A stretch of DNA of 64,000 bases from Pyxidicoccus xibeiensis (GTDB taxonomy: Bacteria > Myxococcota > Myxococcia > Myxococcales > Myxococcaceae): NCBI RefSeq assembly GCF_024198175.1, contig NZ_JAJVKV010000007.1:248001-312000 (forward strand), written 5' to 3'. The notes under the pieces are model-generated. The model was not told where the DNA came from. It made no database searches and saw only the letters and a list, made by a program, of their open reading frames with translations. A program made the position numbers and the translations under genes. Shown in pieces: positions 47,989-56,424 of this stretch. Positions within the stretch are counted from its first letter, which is position 1, and each line of letters opens with the position of its first letter.

Positions 47989-48591
47989 TCAGCCCGCGTC
48001 CCGTCCGTAGTACCAGGCCGTGAGGGCCAGGCGCGGGGCGTGGGCGGCCAGCACCTCGTGCTCGATTCGCTCGCTCAGGAACACCACCAGTCGGTCCAGC
48101 GTCGGCGCCACGTCCACGGGCGCGGAGTCCTCCGGGTACAGCCGCAGCACGCCCCCGTGCTCCGGCACCCAGTCCGCGTTGGCGTACCAGATGGCCGTGG
48201 CCCGTCGGTTGGACTGGCCGGGGAACGCGTCGCGGTGGCGCGCGTAGTGCGCTCCGCCCCCCGGGTAGCAGGCGAGCTGCAGGTCGAAGCGCCCCAGCCC
48301 CAGGTACGCGCCCGAGGACAGCGCCTCGCCCAGCTCGCGGAAGCGCTCCCACAGCGAGCCCAGCGGCGTGCCCGGCTCGGGCACCACCCAGTCGATGAGG
48401 TCTCCGCGCACGGCCGAGTCGTGCGTCCGGTCCGCGCCCCGCCGGATGCCTGCCGGCCTCAGTCCGCCCGATGACACCCGGGCCAGCGCCTCGTCGCGCG
48501 CCGCGCGGGCCCGTGCCTCGCCCAGGAACGTGGGCCGGATGAAATATCCGCGCGTCCCCAGGGCTTCGACTTCCTCGTCCGTCAGCTCCAC
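47989..48591 (-). CDS. 2-oxoglutarate/Fe(II) oxygenase (prolyl-4-hydroxylase-like)
   Basis: The 200-residue protein carries the double-stranded beta-helix of 2OG-Fe(II) oxygenases. YARHRDAF supplies the iron-binding H-x-D (His119, Asp121). ERIEHEVL provides the distal His, and RLALTAWYYGR the 2OG-binding Arg. It is of the prolyl-4-hydroxylase/EGLN type. Substrates may be proteins, as this fold hydroxylates EF-Tu or other targets in some bacteria, but none is known here. GTG 48591 has GGAGGA seven bases upstream, which sets the start against an ATG farther upstream. It is divergent from the next gene and convergent with the XRE gene. Confidence 0.9.
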   Translation of the reverse strand: MELTDEEVEALGTRGYFIRPTFLGEARARAARDEALARVSSGGLRPAGIRRGADRTHDSAVRGDLIDWVVPEPGTPLGSLWERFRELGEALSSGAYLGLGRFDLQLACYPGGGAHYARHRDAFPGQSNRRATAIWYANADWVPEHGGVLRLYPEDSAPVDVAPTLDRLVVFLSERIEHEVLAAHAPRLALTAWYYGRDAG

Positions 48592-48675
48592 CCGGCTTCC
48601 TCCACGCGACACGTCGCGCACACGCGCACACCGTGCCCCAGACGTCCCCTCCAGGGAAGGAGGTACACTGTCCCC

Positions 48676-49290
48676 ATGGCGCACCTCTCACGAGTCCTCA
48701 CCGTCCTCCTGGGAGCCACGCTCGGAGCACTGGGCGCCTGGCTGCTCCTCCGCCCTCCGCCGTCGTCCCTGCCCGACACGCCCTCCGTGGTGCAGCAGAT
48801 GCGCGACGTGGCCCGGCTGGAGACGCTGGAGGTGGCCCTCTACAAGAAGGTGGCCTTCGTCCCCGAGCCCGAGGCGACGGACACGCTGTGGAAGGACGTG
48901 CTCATCTGGGCGCGCCACTCCATCCAGAACCCGCATGGCCGCGCCATCGTCTTCGCGGACGCACGCCTGGGCTTCGACTTCCAGCGCTTCGACAAGTCCC
49001 ACCTGCAGGTGGCCGGCACCCGCGTCTACGTGGTGCTGCCGCCGCTGGACGTGAAGGTGGAGCTGCGCCCCGGCGAGACGGAGGTCATCGACTCCAACCT
49101 GGACAGCGCGCAGACGGCGCAGCTCTTGGAGAAGGCCCGCCTCGCCTTCGAGCAGGAGGTGCGCGGCGACGCGCGCCTCAAGCAGCGCGCGAAGGACTCG
49201 GCGGAGCGCGCCCTGCGCGGGCTGCTGCTCACGCTCGGCTACCGCGAGGTCCTCTTCGTGGACACCCTGCCCACCGCCACCGCTGGCTGA
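48676..49290 (+). CDS. Membrane-anchored protein of unknown function (DUF4230-like)
   Basis: The 204-residue protein has an N-terminal membrane helix (about residues 5-26) followed by a soluble domain resembling DUF4230: VQQMRDVARLETLEVALYKKV, a central TRVYVVLPPLDVKVELRPGE, and a helical C-terminal KARLAFEQEVRGDARLKQRAKDSAERALRGLLLTLGYREVLF. No enzymatic motif is seen. It probably faces the periplasm, anchored by one helix. ATG 48676 begins the helix. It is divergent from the oxygenase gene (84 bases) and convergent with the TPR gene. I do not know its role. Confidence 0.82.
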   Translation: MAHLSRVLTVLLGATLGALGAWLLLRPPPSSLPDTPSVVQQMRDVARLETLEVALYKKVAFVPEPEATDTLWKDVLIWARHSIQNPHGRAIVFADARLGFDFQRFDKSHLQVAGTRVYVVLPPLDVKVELRPGETEVIDSNLDSAQTAQLLEKARLAFEQEVRGDARLKQRAKDSAERALRGLLLTLGYREVLFVDTLPTATAG

Positions 49291-49299
49291 AGCGCCGCC

Positions 49300-50559
49300 T
49301 CACACGGCGGACAGTCCCTTCGCGGTGAGGCGGAAGACGCCGGGAATGCCGTCCGGCGAGGGCACCAGCCGCTCCAGCGCCTCGCACGCCTCGACGTCCG
49401 TCTCGCGGCACACGAGCGCCAGCTCCCGTCGGCCCAGCGCCACCCGCAGCGGCCCCTCCCGGGTGCGCGCCATGAGCTCCCGCCACTGGGCCCGGGTGAG
49501 CAGGCGCGCGGCGTCGTGGCCATCTCCCTCCGCCACCGCCCACAGGCCGGAGAAGGCCTCCGCCAGCCGCACCTCGCCCTGGTCGATGAGGACGAGCTGT
49601 ACCGGCGCCGGGCTCGCCTCCAGGTTGCGCCAGGCCGCCGCGTCCACCGCCTCCGCCGTCAGCCCCGCCGGGGCCAGCGCGGCCTCCGGCAGGTAGCGCA
49701 CGAACTCGGCGTCCTCCAGCACGTAGAAGACCTCCAGGCCCGCGGGGCCCGGCCGGCACAGCGCACCCACCGCCCGCGCCGAGAAGCCCGCGGGCCGCAG
49801 CACCGGACGCAGCCGTGACTCCAGCGCGGAGGCTTCGGCGACCAGTCCGGAGGAGAGCCCTCCCAGCCGCGCCGCCAGCGCATCCACGTACGCCGTGAGG
49901 CCCGGGGCACCCGAGGACGCGCGGTAGGCCGCGTACAGCGAGCCCACGTCCACGCGCCCCACCCCGCCCGACGCCAGCTTCACCAGCAGGTCCTTGCCCT
50001 GCCGCCGGAAGCCCACCCGGGCCCGTGCCAGCGCGGCGGCGAGGGCGGTGGTGAACTCCGGGCGCAGCACCTGCACCTGGGGCGCCGGCGGAGGCGGCAG
50101 GTCGGCGGCCTCCAGCTCCTCCTTCAGCAGCCGCGCCTCGGCGTCGAAGGGGTCCCTGGCCAGCGCATCCTTTATATACGCGCGGGCCTTCTCGGCCTCG
50201 CCGCGCCGCAGCCCCAGCACCGCGAGCACCTTGAGCACCTCCGGGTCGCTGGGCTCCTGGGCCTGGACTTCTCGCAGCAGCGCCTCCGCGTCCCCGTGCC
50301 GCTCCAGCCCCAGCAGCGCCCGCGCCAGCCCCAGCCGCACCGGCACGTCCTTCGGGAAGTCGCGCCGCAGGGCCTCCAGCAGGGGCAGCGCCTCGCGCTC
50401 GGCGCCCGCGTTGACGAGCGCGTGCGCCACGGCCAACCGCAGCGAGGGGCCGGGGGTGCGCCGCGCCTCCTCGCGCAGCAAGTCCAGCTCCGCGTCGCCG
50501 AGTGTCTCGCCCGCCTCCACCTTCCGACGGACCCGCTCCAGTTCCTGGGAGGCGCTCAC
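49300..50559 (-). CDS. TPR protein with C-terminal DUF1444-like domain
   Basis: The 419-residue protein has helical TPR repeats in its first 160 residues (LRLAVAHALVNAGAEREALPLLEALRRDFPKDVPVRLGLARALLGLERHGDAEALLREVQAQEPSDPE-type units). From about residue 175 there is an alpha/beta domain that resembles DUF1444: VLRPEFTTALAAALARARVGFRRQGKDLLVKLASGG. There is no signal or membrane helix. It probably binds a protein partner through the TPR part. A function is not assigned. It starts at ATG 50559, and its stop is 10 bases from the stop of the convergent DUF4230-like gene. Confidence 0.78.
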   Translation of the reverse strand: MSASQELERVRRKVEAGETLGDAELDLLREEARRTPGPSLRLAVAHALVNAGAEREALPLLEALRRDFPKDVPVRLGLARALLGLERHGDAEALLREVQAQEPSDPEVLKVLAVLGLRRGEAEKARAYIKDALARDPFDAEARLLKEELEAADLPPPPAPQVQVLRPEFTTALAAALARARVGFRRQGKDLLVKLASGGVGRVDVGSLYAAYRASSGAPGLTAYVDALAARLGGLSSGLVAEASALESRLRPVLRPAGFSARAVGALCRPGPAGLEVFYVLEDAEFVRYLPEAALAPAGLTAEAVDAAAWRNLEASPAPVQLVLIDQGEVRLAEAFSGLWAVAEGDGHDAARLLTRAQWRELMARTREGPLRVALGRRELALVCRETDVEACEALERLVPSPDGIPGVFRLTAKGLSAV

Positions 50560-50628
50560 GGGCGAGACTCTAATGAGCTTCCGGGAGCCACGTGAAGGCC
50601 GGCCCGGGCCCCAGGCGTCGACACACTG

Positions 50629-52110
50629 TCAGCCACCGCGAACCACCTTCCGGAGGTGGCGCACGGCCTCCGGTATCCGCTCGACGTCCGTGGAGCCGAA
50701 GCCCAGCACGAAGCCGTGGCGGCCCGGCTCCTCCTGGTAGCAGCGGGAGAGCGGCATCGTCCACAGCCCCTCCTTCGCGGCGCGCTCGGAGAGCGGTCTG
50801 TCCTTGAAGCGCTTCGGCAGCGCCGCCACCAGGTGCATGCCCGCCTGGGCGCCGAGCACCTCCAGCATGTCGCCGAACTCCCGCTGGAGCGCGTCCACCA
50901 GCGCCGTGCGCCGCTCGCGGTAGAGCAGCCGCATCTTCCGCAGGTGGCGCGCGAAGTGTCCCTCGGTGAGGAAGTCCGTGAGGACGGCCTGGAAGAGCGT
51001 TGGCGGAAAGATGTCCATCGCATCGCGAAGCCGCGCGAAGCGGGGCACCAGGTCCGGGGGCAGGACGAGGTAGCCGATGCGCAGCGCGGGATAGAGCACC
51101 TTGCTGAAGGTGCCGATGTAGATGACCCGGGAGTCCCTATCCATCCCCTGCAGCGCCGACACGGGCAGGCTCTCGTAGCGGTACTCGCTGTCGTAGTCGT
51201 CCTCGAGGACCCACGCGCCGCTGCGCTGCGCCCAGTCCAGGAGCTGGAGCCGGCGTGACGCGCTCAGCGTCCCCCCGAGCGGATACTGGTGCGAGGGCGT
51301 GACATAGACGGCCCGCGCATTCGCGCAGCGGGCGATGCCGGCGCTCACGTCCAGTCCCTCCGCGTCGACGGGGACGGGCACCAGCCGGGCGCCGGCCAGG
51401 GTGAGGACGTCCCGCGCTCCGGCGTAGCCCGGCTCCTCCATCCAGACGGGGCTGCGAGGGTCCAGCAGCACGCGCGCGGACAGCTCCAGCGCCTGCTGCG
51501 AGCCGCTGACCACCATGATCTGCTCCGCCTCGCATCGTACCGCCCGCGACGTCCGGAGGTACTCGGCGAGCGCCTCGCGAAAGGGCCGGTAGCCCATGGG
51601 GTCGCCGTAGGCCAGCAGGTTCCGGGTCGGATTGCGCGAGTGGCGGGCGACCAGCGTCGACCAGACCTGGAAGGGAAAGTGGTCTATCGCGGGCTGACTC
51701 ACGCGGAAGGCGCCCCAGTTCCCCATCCAGGGCCCGGGGGCGACCGGGAGCAGCGCGCTGCGCTGGGAGACCACGCGCCTGCCGGGCCGGGCCACCGTGC
51801 TCCGGACGCTCGCGCGCGACTCCGGCACCGGCGCCTCGTCGGGCAGCGTGCTGGCCACGAAGGTCCCCGAGCCCACGCGGCTCTCGAAGTAGCCCTCGGC
51901 CAGCAGCTGCTCGAATGCGCCCAGGATGGGGATGCGGGAGATGCCCAGCTCGGTGGCCAGGCTCCGCGTCGACGGCAGCCGCTGCCCTGCCCGCAGCCTC
52001 CGGTCGACGATGGCCTCCCGGTACGCCTCGTACACCTGCCGGTACAGCGGCTGAGGCGAGCGGCGGTCCACCGAGATGATGGGGACGATTCCCGACGGGG
52101 CTCTCTTCAC
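50629..52110 (-). CDS. MocR-family (GntR HTH plus aminotransferase-like) transcriptional regulator
   Basis: The 493-residue protein has an N-terminal GntR winged helix (about 15-85: PLYRQVYEAYREAIVDRRLRAGQRLPSTRSLATELGISR), then a fold-type I aminotransferase-like domain with VSGSQQALELSAR and the PLP Lys in GTFSKVLYPALRIGY. MocR proteins bind PLP or an aldimine to control genes for vitamin B6 or amino-acid use. The start is GTG 52110. A promoter-like sequence places transcription at or near this codon, so the mRNA may be leaderless. The target genes are unknown; the adjacent hybrid kinase gene reads into it from upstream. Confidence 0.92.
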   Translation of the reverse strand: MKRAPSGIVPIISVDRRSPQPLYRQVYEAYREAIVDRRLRAGQRLPSTRSLATELGISRIPILGAFEQLLAEGYFESRVGSGTFVASTLPDEAPVPESRASVRSTVARPGRRVVSQRSALLPVAPGPWMGNWGAFRVSQPAIDHFPFQVWSTLVARHSRNPTRNLLAYGDPMGYRPFREALAEYLRTSRAVRCEAEQIMVVSGSQQALELSARVLLDPRSPVWMEEPGYAGARDVLTLAGARLVPVPVDAEGLDVSAGIARCANARAVYVTPSHQYPLGGTLSASRRLQLLDWAQRSGAWVLEDDYDSEYRYESLPVSALQGMDRDSRVIYIGTFSKVLYPALRIGYLVLPPDLVPRFARLRDAMDIFPPTLFQAVLTDFLTEGHFARHLRKMRLLYRERRTALVDALQREFGDMLEVLGAQAGMHLVAALPKRFKDRPLSERAAKEGLWTMPLSRCYQEEPGRHGFVLGFGSTDVERIPEAVRHLRKVVRGG

Positions 52111-52116
52111 CCGTCC

Positions 52117-52145
52117 AGGATAGTGGTCATGGCGACTCCGGCCAA
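52117..52145 (-). promoter_or_regulatory. Candidate promoter for a leaderless MocR mRNA
   Basis: On the minus strand TTGGCC (52145-52140), a 17-base spacer and TATCCT (52122-52117) are followed after six bases by the GTG start at 52110. Initiation seven bases after the -10 would fall on the start codon. It is a sequence match only. Confidence 0.45.
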
Positions 52146-52186
52146 AGCGGTCATCGAGGATGACCACCCTCCGGCCGGGATGACGC

Positions 52187-54259
52187 TCAGTGCTGCACGC
52201 CAGCGGGCCCGGTGACGGGCGTGGAGGGAGGCGTCGTTCCACCCTCCCCCGCGCCGCCGCCGCCCTCGGCCTGCCCGAGGAAGTCGTCCAGCGCGCCCAC
52301 GTCGATGGGCTTGCGGAACACCGCGTCCACCAGCGCCAGGCTGGAGCGGTTCTGCCCGCGCACGTCCATGCCGGTGACGATGGCCAGCAGCGCATGGGGC
52401 GACTTCTTGCGCAGCTCGCGCGCCAGGTCCCACCCGCTCATCTCCGGCATCACGGCGTCCAGCAGCGCGGCGTCGAAGCGGCGCCGGTCCCAGATGCCCA
52501 GGGCCACTTCCGGACTGTGGGCCACCTGCACCTCGTAGCCCTCCTCGCTCAGCACCTCCGCCATCATCCGGGCGTTGTCCAGGTCGTCGTCCACCACCAG
52601 CACGCGGCGCGTCTGTTGGAAGCGCCGGGGCGCCTCCGGCCGCGTCACCTCCGCGCGCGAGGCCTCCGTCCGGGCGGCCTCCGACGCAGTGACTTCGTGT
52701 ACGCGCGGCAGCCGCACCACGAAGGCGGCCCCGTGCCCCGAGGAGCTGTTCTCCGCCGTCAGCTGACCGCCCCAGCGCTCCACCTGCGCACGCGCCACGG
52801 CCAGGTACAGCGACAGCTGCGGCGCCCCCGTGTCCCTGCGCAGCGGGTCGAACAGCTGCGTCAGCTCCTCCACCGCGTACGGCGGGCCCTCGTCCTCGAT
52901 GCGCAGCGTCAGCCAGGGCTCCCCGTTCGCACGGCTGCTGACGCGCAGCCGGCCCCCGGTCTCCATGCGGTCCCTGGCGGCCAGCAGCAGGTTCACCACC
53001 AGCTCGCGGAAGAAGCCCGCGTCCGCCCGCACCAGCCCGGCGCCTCCCAGGTCCAGGTCCACGTAGACGGGGTGCTCGCGCTGCTCCAGCTCGCCGCGCG
53101 CCAGCTCCAGCGCCTCGCGCACCGTCTGGTCCACCGGCACGTCCGTGGGCTGCTCCTGGGTGCGCTGGACGTTGAACTCCTGCAGCCGCGCCACCAGCTC
53201 GCCAATCTGCCCCACCGTCTTGTCGAGCGAGTCCAGGTGCTCGGGCTTGAACTCGCGCTGCAGCAGGGTGATGCGCAGCCGCAGCACGTTGAGGAAGTTG
53301 TTGAGCGCGTGCGCCGCGCCGCTGGCCAGCTGCCCCAGGGCCTGCTGGCGGGTGCGCTGCAGCAGCCGCCCCTGCAGCCGCCGCAGCTCCCCGTGCGCGC
53401 TCTGCAGGGCCTTGGTCTTGTTCACGGCCTCGGTGCGGTCGGTGAAGGTCATGATGGCGCCGGCCAGCTCGCCCTCCTCCTCCCACACGGGTGTGGCGCT
53501 CAGCTCCAGCGTGGCCTCGCCGCCGCTGGGGCGCTCCACCACCATCATCACCCCGCGCACCGGCACCTTCTCCTTGAGGGCCCGCAGGAAGGGCATGTCC
53601 GACACCTTGAAGGGCTCACCCGTCAGGTGCCGCGCGTTCACCTGCGTCAGCACCGGGTTGAGGGTGTTCGCCGCCCGAGCGCCCACCACCGCGCGCATGG
53701 GCAGCCCCATCAACCGGCTCACCGGCGGCGTGGCGAAGGAGACGGTGCCGTCCACCTCCGCCAGCATGATGCCGACGTCCACCTGGTTGAGCACCGACTC
53801 CATCACCGCGGCCTCGCGGAAGCGCACCTCCTCCGTCTTCAGCACCCGCGCGTAGGAGGCCTGCGCCGCCGCGTCCGCCTCCCACACCAGCTCGGCGATG
53901 AGCTCCGCCACCTCGGGCTCTATCTGCCCCCCGTTGCGGCGTGCGTAGATGTACATCATCACTTCTTCCAGGGACTTGAACTCCCGGGACAGGTCCTCGG
54001 GCTCGAAGTTCTGGCCATAGCGGTACGCCCCGTGCGAGCGCACCACCTCCGGCCAGAGGCGCACCGCGTCCTCGCCCCGGTCCTTCAGCAGGCGGTTCAG
54101 CTCGTCCAGCAGCCGGCGCAGGGGGGCGCGCAGGTCACGGCCCGGGATGTCGACCTCGTAGGTCTCCGTGCGAAGGCGCTTGGCCCACAGGCGCGCCACG
54201 CGCTCGCGTTCTTCCTCGAGCAGGTGGGAGATGGCGTCGATGGCGTTGATGGAAGACAC
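52187..54259 (-). CDS. Hybrid histidine-kinase-like protein: eroded kinase core with intact receiver
   Basis: The 690-residue protein has an N-terminal RsbRD-like helical domain (about 1-150), a PAS domain (about 160-290), then HisKA and HATPase regions and a C-terminal receiver. The H-box is AHALNN (His317), with Ala318 at the Glu of the usual HExxN. The N-box is NLLLAA, with Ala427 where the ATP/Mg Asn is expected. The first Gly box is IEDEGPP. The receiver has VVDDD, LLDAVMP (Asp601), IVTG and FRKP, all intact. Thus it may no longer autophosphorylate and may receive phosphate from another kinase. The start is probably GTG 54259, with no clear ribosome binding site. Confidence 0.85.
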   Translation of the reverse strand: MSSINAIDAISHLLEEERERVARLWAKRLRTETYEVDIPGRDLRAPLRRLLDELNRLLKDRGEDAVRLWPEVVRSHGAYRYGQNFEPEDLSREFKSLEEVMMYIYARRNGGQIEPEVAELIAELVWEADAAAQASYARVLKTEEVRFREAAVMESVLNQVDVGIMLAEVDGTVSFATPPVSRLMGLPMRAVVGARAANTLNPVLTQVNARHLTGEPFKVSDMPFLRALKEKVPVRGVMMVVERPSGGEATLELSATPVWEEEGELAGAIMTFTDRTEAVNKTKALQSAHGELRRLQGRLLQRTRQQALGQLASGAAHALNNFLNVLRLRITLLQREFKPEHLDSLDKTVGQIGELVARLQEFNVQRTQEQPTDVPVDQTVREALELARGELEQREHPVYVDLDLGGAGLVRADAGFFRELVVNLLLAARDRMETGGRLRVSSRANGEPWLTLRIEDEGPPYAVEELTQLFDPLRRDTGAPQLSLYLAVARAQVERWGGQLTAENSSSGHGAAFVVRLPRVHEVTASEAARTEASRAEVTRPEAPRRFQQTRRVLVVDDDLDNARMMAEVLSEEGYEVQVAHSPEVALGIWDRRRFDAALLDAVMPEMSGWDLARELRKKSPHALLAIVTGMDVRGQNRSSLALVDAVFRKPIDVGALDDFLGQAEGGGGAGEGGTTPPSTPVTGPAGVQH

Positions 54260-54424
54260 GGTCAGCCGGCAAGGTGTGCACGCCCGCTCGCCATGGCCAC
54301 CCGGGCGCCTGCCTGCCCGCTCGCCCTTCGGGGCATGGCGCACCAGGACGTTGGGGTTTCCCAAGGACGGTGATGCCCACCTGCGTTGCAATCAACCGGC
54401 AGGCGGCCCACCTTGATTGGACGG

Positions 54425-55198
54425 ATGGCAGGCACCGAGCGAAACAAGAGCGACCTCATGGAGCCGCCGTGGCTGTCCCAGCAGGCCATGGCGCAGCTGT
54501 TCCGTGGGGAGATCAGCCGCTCGGACACGTGGCGCACGCGCCTGGACACCACCACCAACTGGGCGCTCACCACGACGGCGGCGGTCATCTCCTTCGGCTT
54601 CGCCACCCCGCAGAGCTCGCACGTCACCTTCCTGGTGGGCATCTGGATGGTGCTGTCGTTCCTCCTCATCGAGGCGCGGCGCTACCGCTACTACGACTTG
54701 TGGAACCGCCGCGTCCGTCTGCTGGAGGACGGCTGGTGGGCGCCCATGCTCCGGCGCGAGCCCGTGGACCCGGACGCGATGCGCGAGCTGGCGGTGGAGA
54801 TGTCCCGGCCGCAGCTCCAGCTGTCGCTCTTCTCGGCCATCTCCACGCGGCTCAACCGGGCCTATGGGCCCATCCTCATGGTCCTGATGGCCACCTGGTT
54901 CGTGAAGGTCTACAGCCACCCGAAGCCGCCGAAGGACTTCGACGAGTTCCTGGAGCGCGCCCACGTCGCGTGGGTGCCGGGCGGCCTGATAACGGGCCTG
55001 CTGGTCTTCCTCACGCTCGGGGCCACCTACCTCTTCGTCGCCTCCTTCTTCGTCCGGGCGCCCATGGGCGAGCTGCGCACGCGCCCCCGGGGCCGCCGCG
55101 CCGCCCTGTGGGAGTCCTTCTACCGGCCCTACGCCATCCACACGCGCCGCCAGCAGCCCCGGCGTCGGCCCCGCCCGAGCGCGTCCGCCGAGCACTGA
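54425..55198 (+). CDS. DUF2270-like integral membrane protein
   Basis: The 257-residue protein resembles DUF2270. A soluble N-terminus has LFRGEISRSDTWRTRLDTTTNWALTTTAAVISFGF, two hydrophobic segments lie near residues 50-85, a cytoplasmic part has ARRYRYYDLWNRRVRLLEDGWWAPML, and two more lie near 150 and 200, for about four in total. It ends in a basic Arg/Pro-rich tail. It is an inner-membrane protein with no known function. ATG 54425 is chosen, as it begins the compact protein, although the frame is open upstream to 54386. It is divergent from the hybrid kinase. Confidence 0.85.
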   Translation: MAGTERNKSDLMEPPWLSQQAMAQLFRGEISRSDTWRTRLDTTTNWALTTTAAVISFGFATPQSSHVTFLVGIWMVLSFLLIEARRYRYYDLWNRRVRLLEDGWWAPMLRREPVDPDAMRELAVEMSRPQLQLSLFSAISTRLNRAYGPILMVLMATWFVKVYSHPKPPKDFDEFLERAHVAWVPGGLITGLLVFLTLGATYLFVASFFVRAPMGELRTRPRGRRAALWESFYRPYAIHTRRQQPRRRPRPSASAEH

Positions 55199-55343
55199 CA
55201 CCGGGTGGGGGTGCCCTCCCGCCCGGGGAGGGGCCAGGCGAGGGCTTTGAGGCCCTGGACCTCATGGGCGCCATGCCGGACGCTGAATCCCGGGCGTTTT
55301 CGTCCTTTCGGGCCCTGGGGATTTGTGCTGTGACTCCGGCCCC

Positions 55344-56348
55344 ATGGCGAACACTCGCACTGTCACGATCATCAATGGCGATGGCATCGGCCCCGAGGTG
55401 ATGGCGGCCACCGTGCGCGTCCTCGAGGCGCTCAAGGTGCCTCTCGAATTCGAGTACAAGGACGCCGGCACGGAGGTCGTGGCCAAGTACGGCACGAACC
55501 TGCCCCACGAGACGGTGGAGGCGGTGCTGCGCAACGGCGTGGCGCTCAAGGGCCCCACGGGCACGGTGGTGGGCGGAGGCCTGCCCTCGGCCAACGTCGG
55601 CCTGCGCAAGCGGCTGGACCTGTACTCGTCGCTGCGGCCCGTGAAGACGGTGCCCAACGTGAAGACGCGCTACGACGGCGTGGACCTCATCGTGGTGCGC
55701 GAGAACACCGAGGACCTCTACTCCGGCCTGGAGCACATCATCGTCCCGGGCGTGGTGGAGTCGCTGAAGATCATCACGGAGAAGGCCTCCACGCGCATTG
55801 CCCGCTTCGCCTTCGAGTACGCCAAGCGGCACAACCGCAAGAAGGTGTCGGCCATCCACAAGGCCAACATCATGAAGCTGTCGGACGGCCTCTTCCTGGA
55901 CTGCTGCCGCAAGGTGGGCCGTGAGTTCCCGGAAATCACCTATGAGGAGGTCATCGTCGACAACCTCTGCATGCAGCTGGTGAAGGACCCGACGCGCTTC
56001 GACGTGCTGGTGACGGAGAACCTGTACGGCGACATCGTGAGCGACCTGTGCGCCGGTCTGGTGGGCGGCCTGGGCGTGGTGCCGGGCGCCAACATCGGCG
56101 AGCGCACCGCCGTCTTCGAGGCCGTGCACGGCACGGCGCCGGACATCGCGGGCAAGGGCATTGCCAACCCGACGGCGCTGATGATGTCGGCGGTGATGAT
56201 GCTGGACTGGCTGGACATGCGTGAGGCGGCCCGCCGCATGGAGGGCGCCATCCACAAGGTCTACACCGCCGGGACGGTGCGCACGGGCGACCTGGGCGGC
56301 TCGGCCAGCACCCGCGAGTTCACCGACGCCATCATCGCCTCGCTGTAG
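55344..56348 (+). CDS. NAD-dependent isocitrate/isopropylmalate dehydrogenase family protein (probable NAD-isocitrate dehydrogenase)
   Basis: The 334-residue protein is a beta-decarboxylating dehydrogenase. It has INGDGIGPEVMAATV, the substrate segment LDLYSSLRPVKTVPNVKT, VVRENTEDLYSGLEH (Arg and Glu for isocitrate), catalytic Tyr/Lys/Asp residues in the second domain (IHKANIMKLSDGLF, DNLCMQLVKDPTRFDVLVTENLYGDIVSD), and the coenzyme motif HGTAPDIAGKGIANPTA. The ENTEDLYSG motif and length of about 334 point to NAD-isocitrate dehydrogenase rather than LeuB. The product is 2-oxoglutarate in the TCA cycle. A strong terminator follows. ATG 55344 begins at the domain. Confidence 0.94.
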   Translation: MANTRTVTIINGDGIGPEVMAATVRVLEALKVPLEFEYKDAGTEVVAKYGTNLPHETVEAVLRNGVALKGPTGTVVGGGLPSANVGLRKRLDLYSSLRPVKTVPNVKTRYDGVDLIVVRENTEDLYSGLEHIIVPGVVESLKIITEKASTRIARFAFEYAKRHNRKKVSAIHKANIMKLSDGLFLDCCRKVGREFPEITYEEVIVDNLCMQLVKDPTRFDVLVTENLYGDIVSDLCAGLVGGLGVVPGANIGERTAVFEAVHGTAPDIAGKGIANPTALMMSAVMMLDWLDMREAARRMEGAIHKVYTAGTVRTGDLGGSASTREFTDAIIASL

Positions 56349-56377
56349 CCGTCACACGGCGACAGCGGCTGGCCACG

Positions 56378-56411
56378 GGCCCGGGGCGCTTCGAGCGGCC
56401 CGGGCCTTTTT
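56378..56411 (+). terminator. Rho-independent terminator after the isocitrate dehydrogenase gene
   Basis: Arms 56378-56390 and 56394-56406 pair at 12 of 13 positions around a TCG loop and are followed by TTTTT. It lies 30 bases after the stop and just before the end of the convergent repeat-protein gene. Confidence 0.88.
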
Positions 56412-56424
56412 CATCGCCTTGGGC

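Noticed and set aside
55199..55343. Terminator-like GC hairpins between the DUF2270-like and dehydrogenase genes
   Set aside because: Short stems occur but none is followed by a T-run, and in sequence this GC-rich they are expected by chance.
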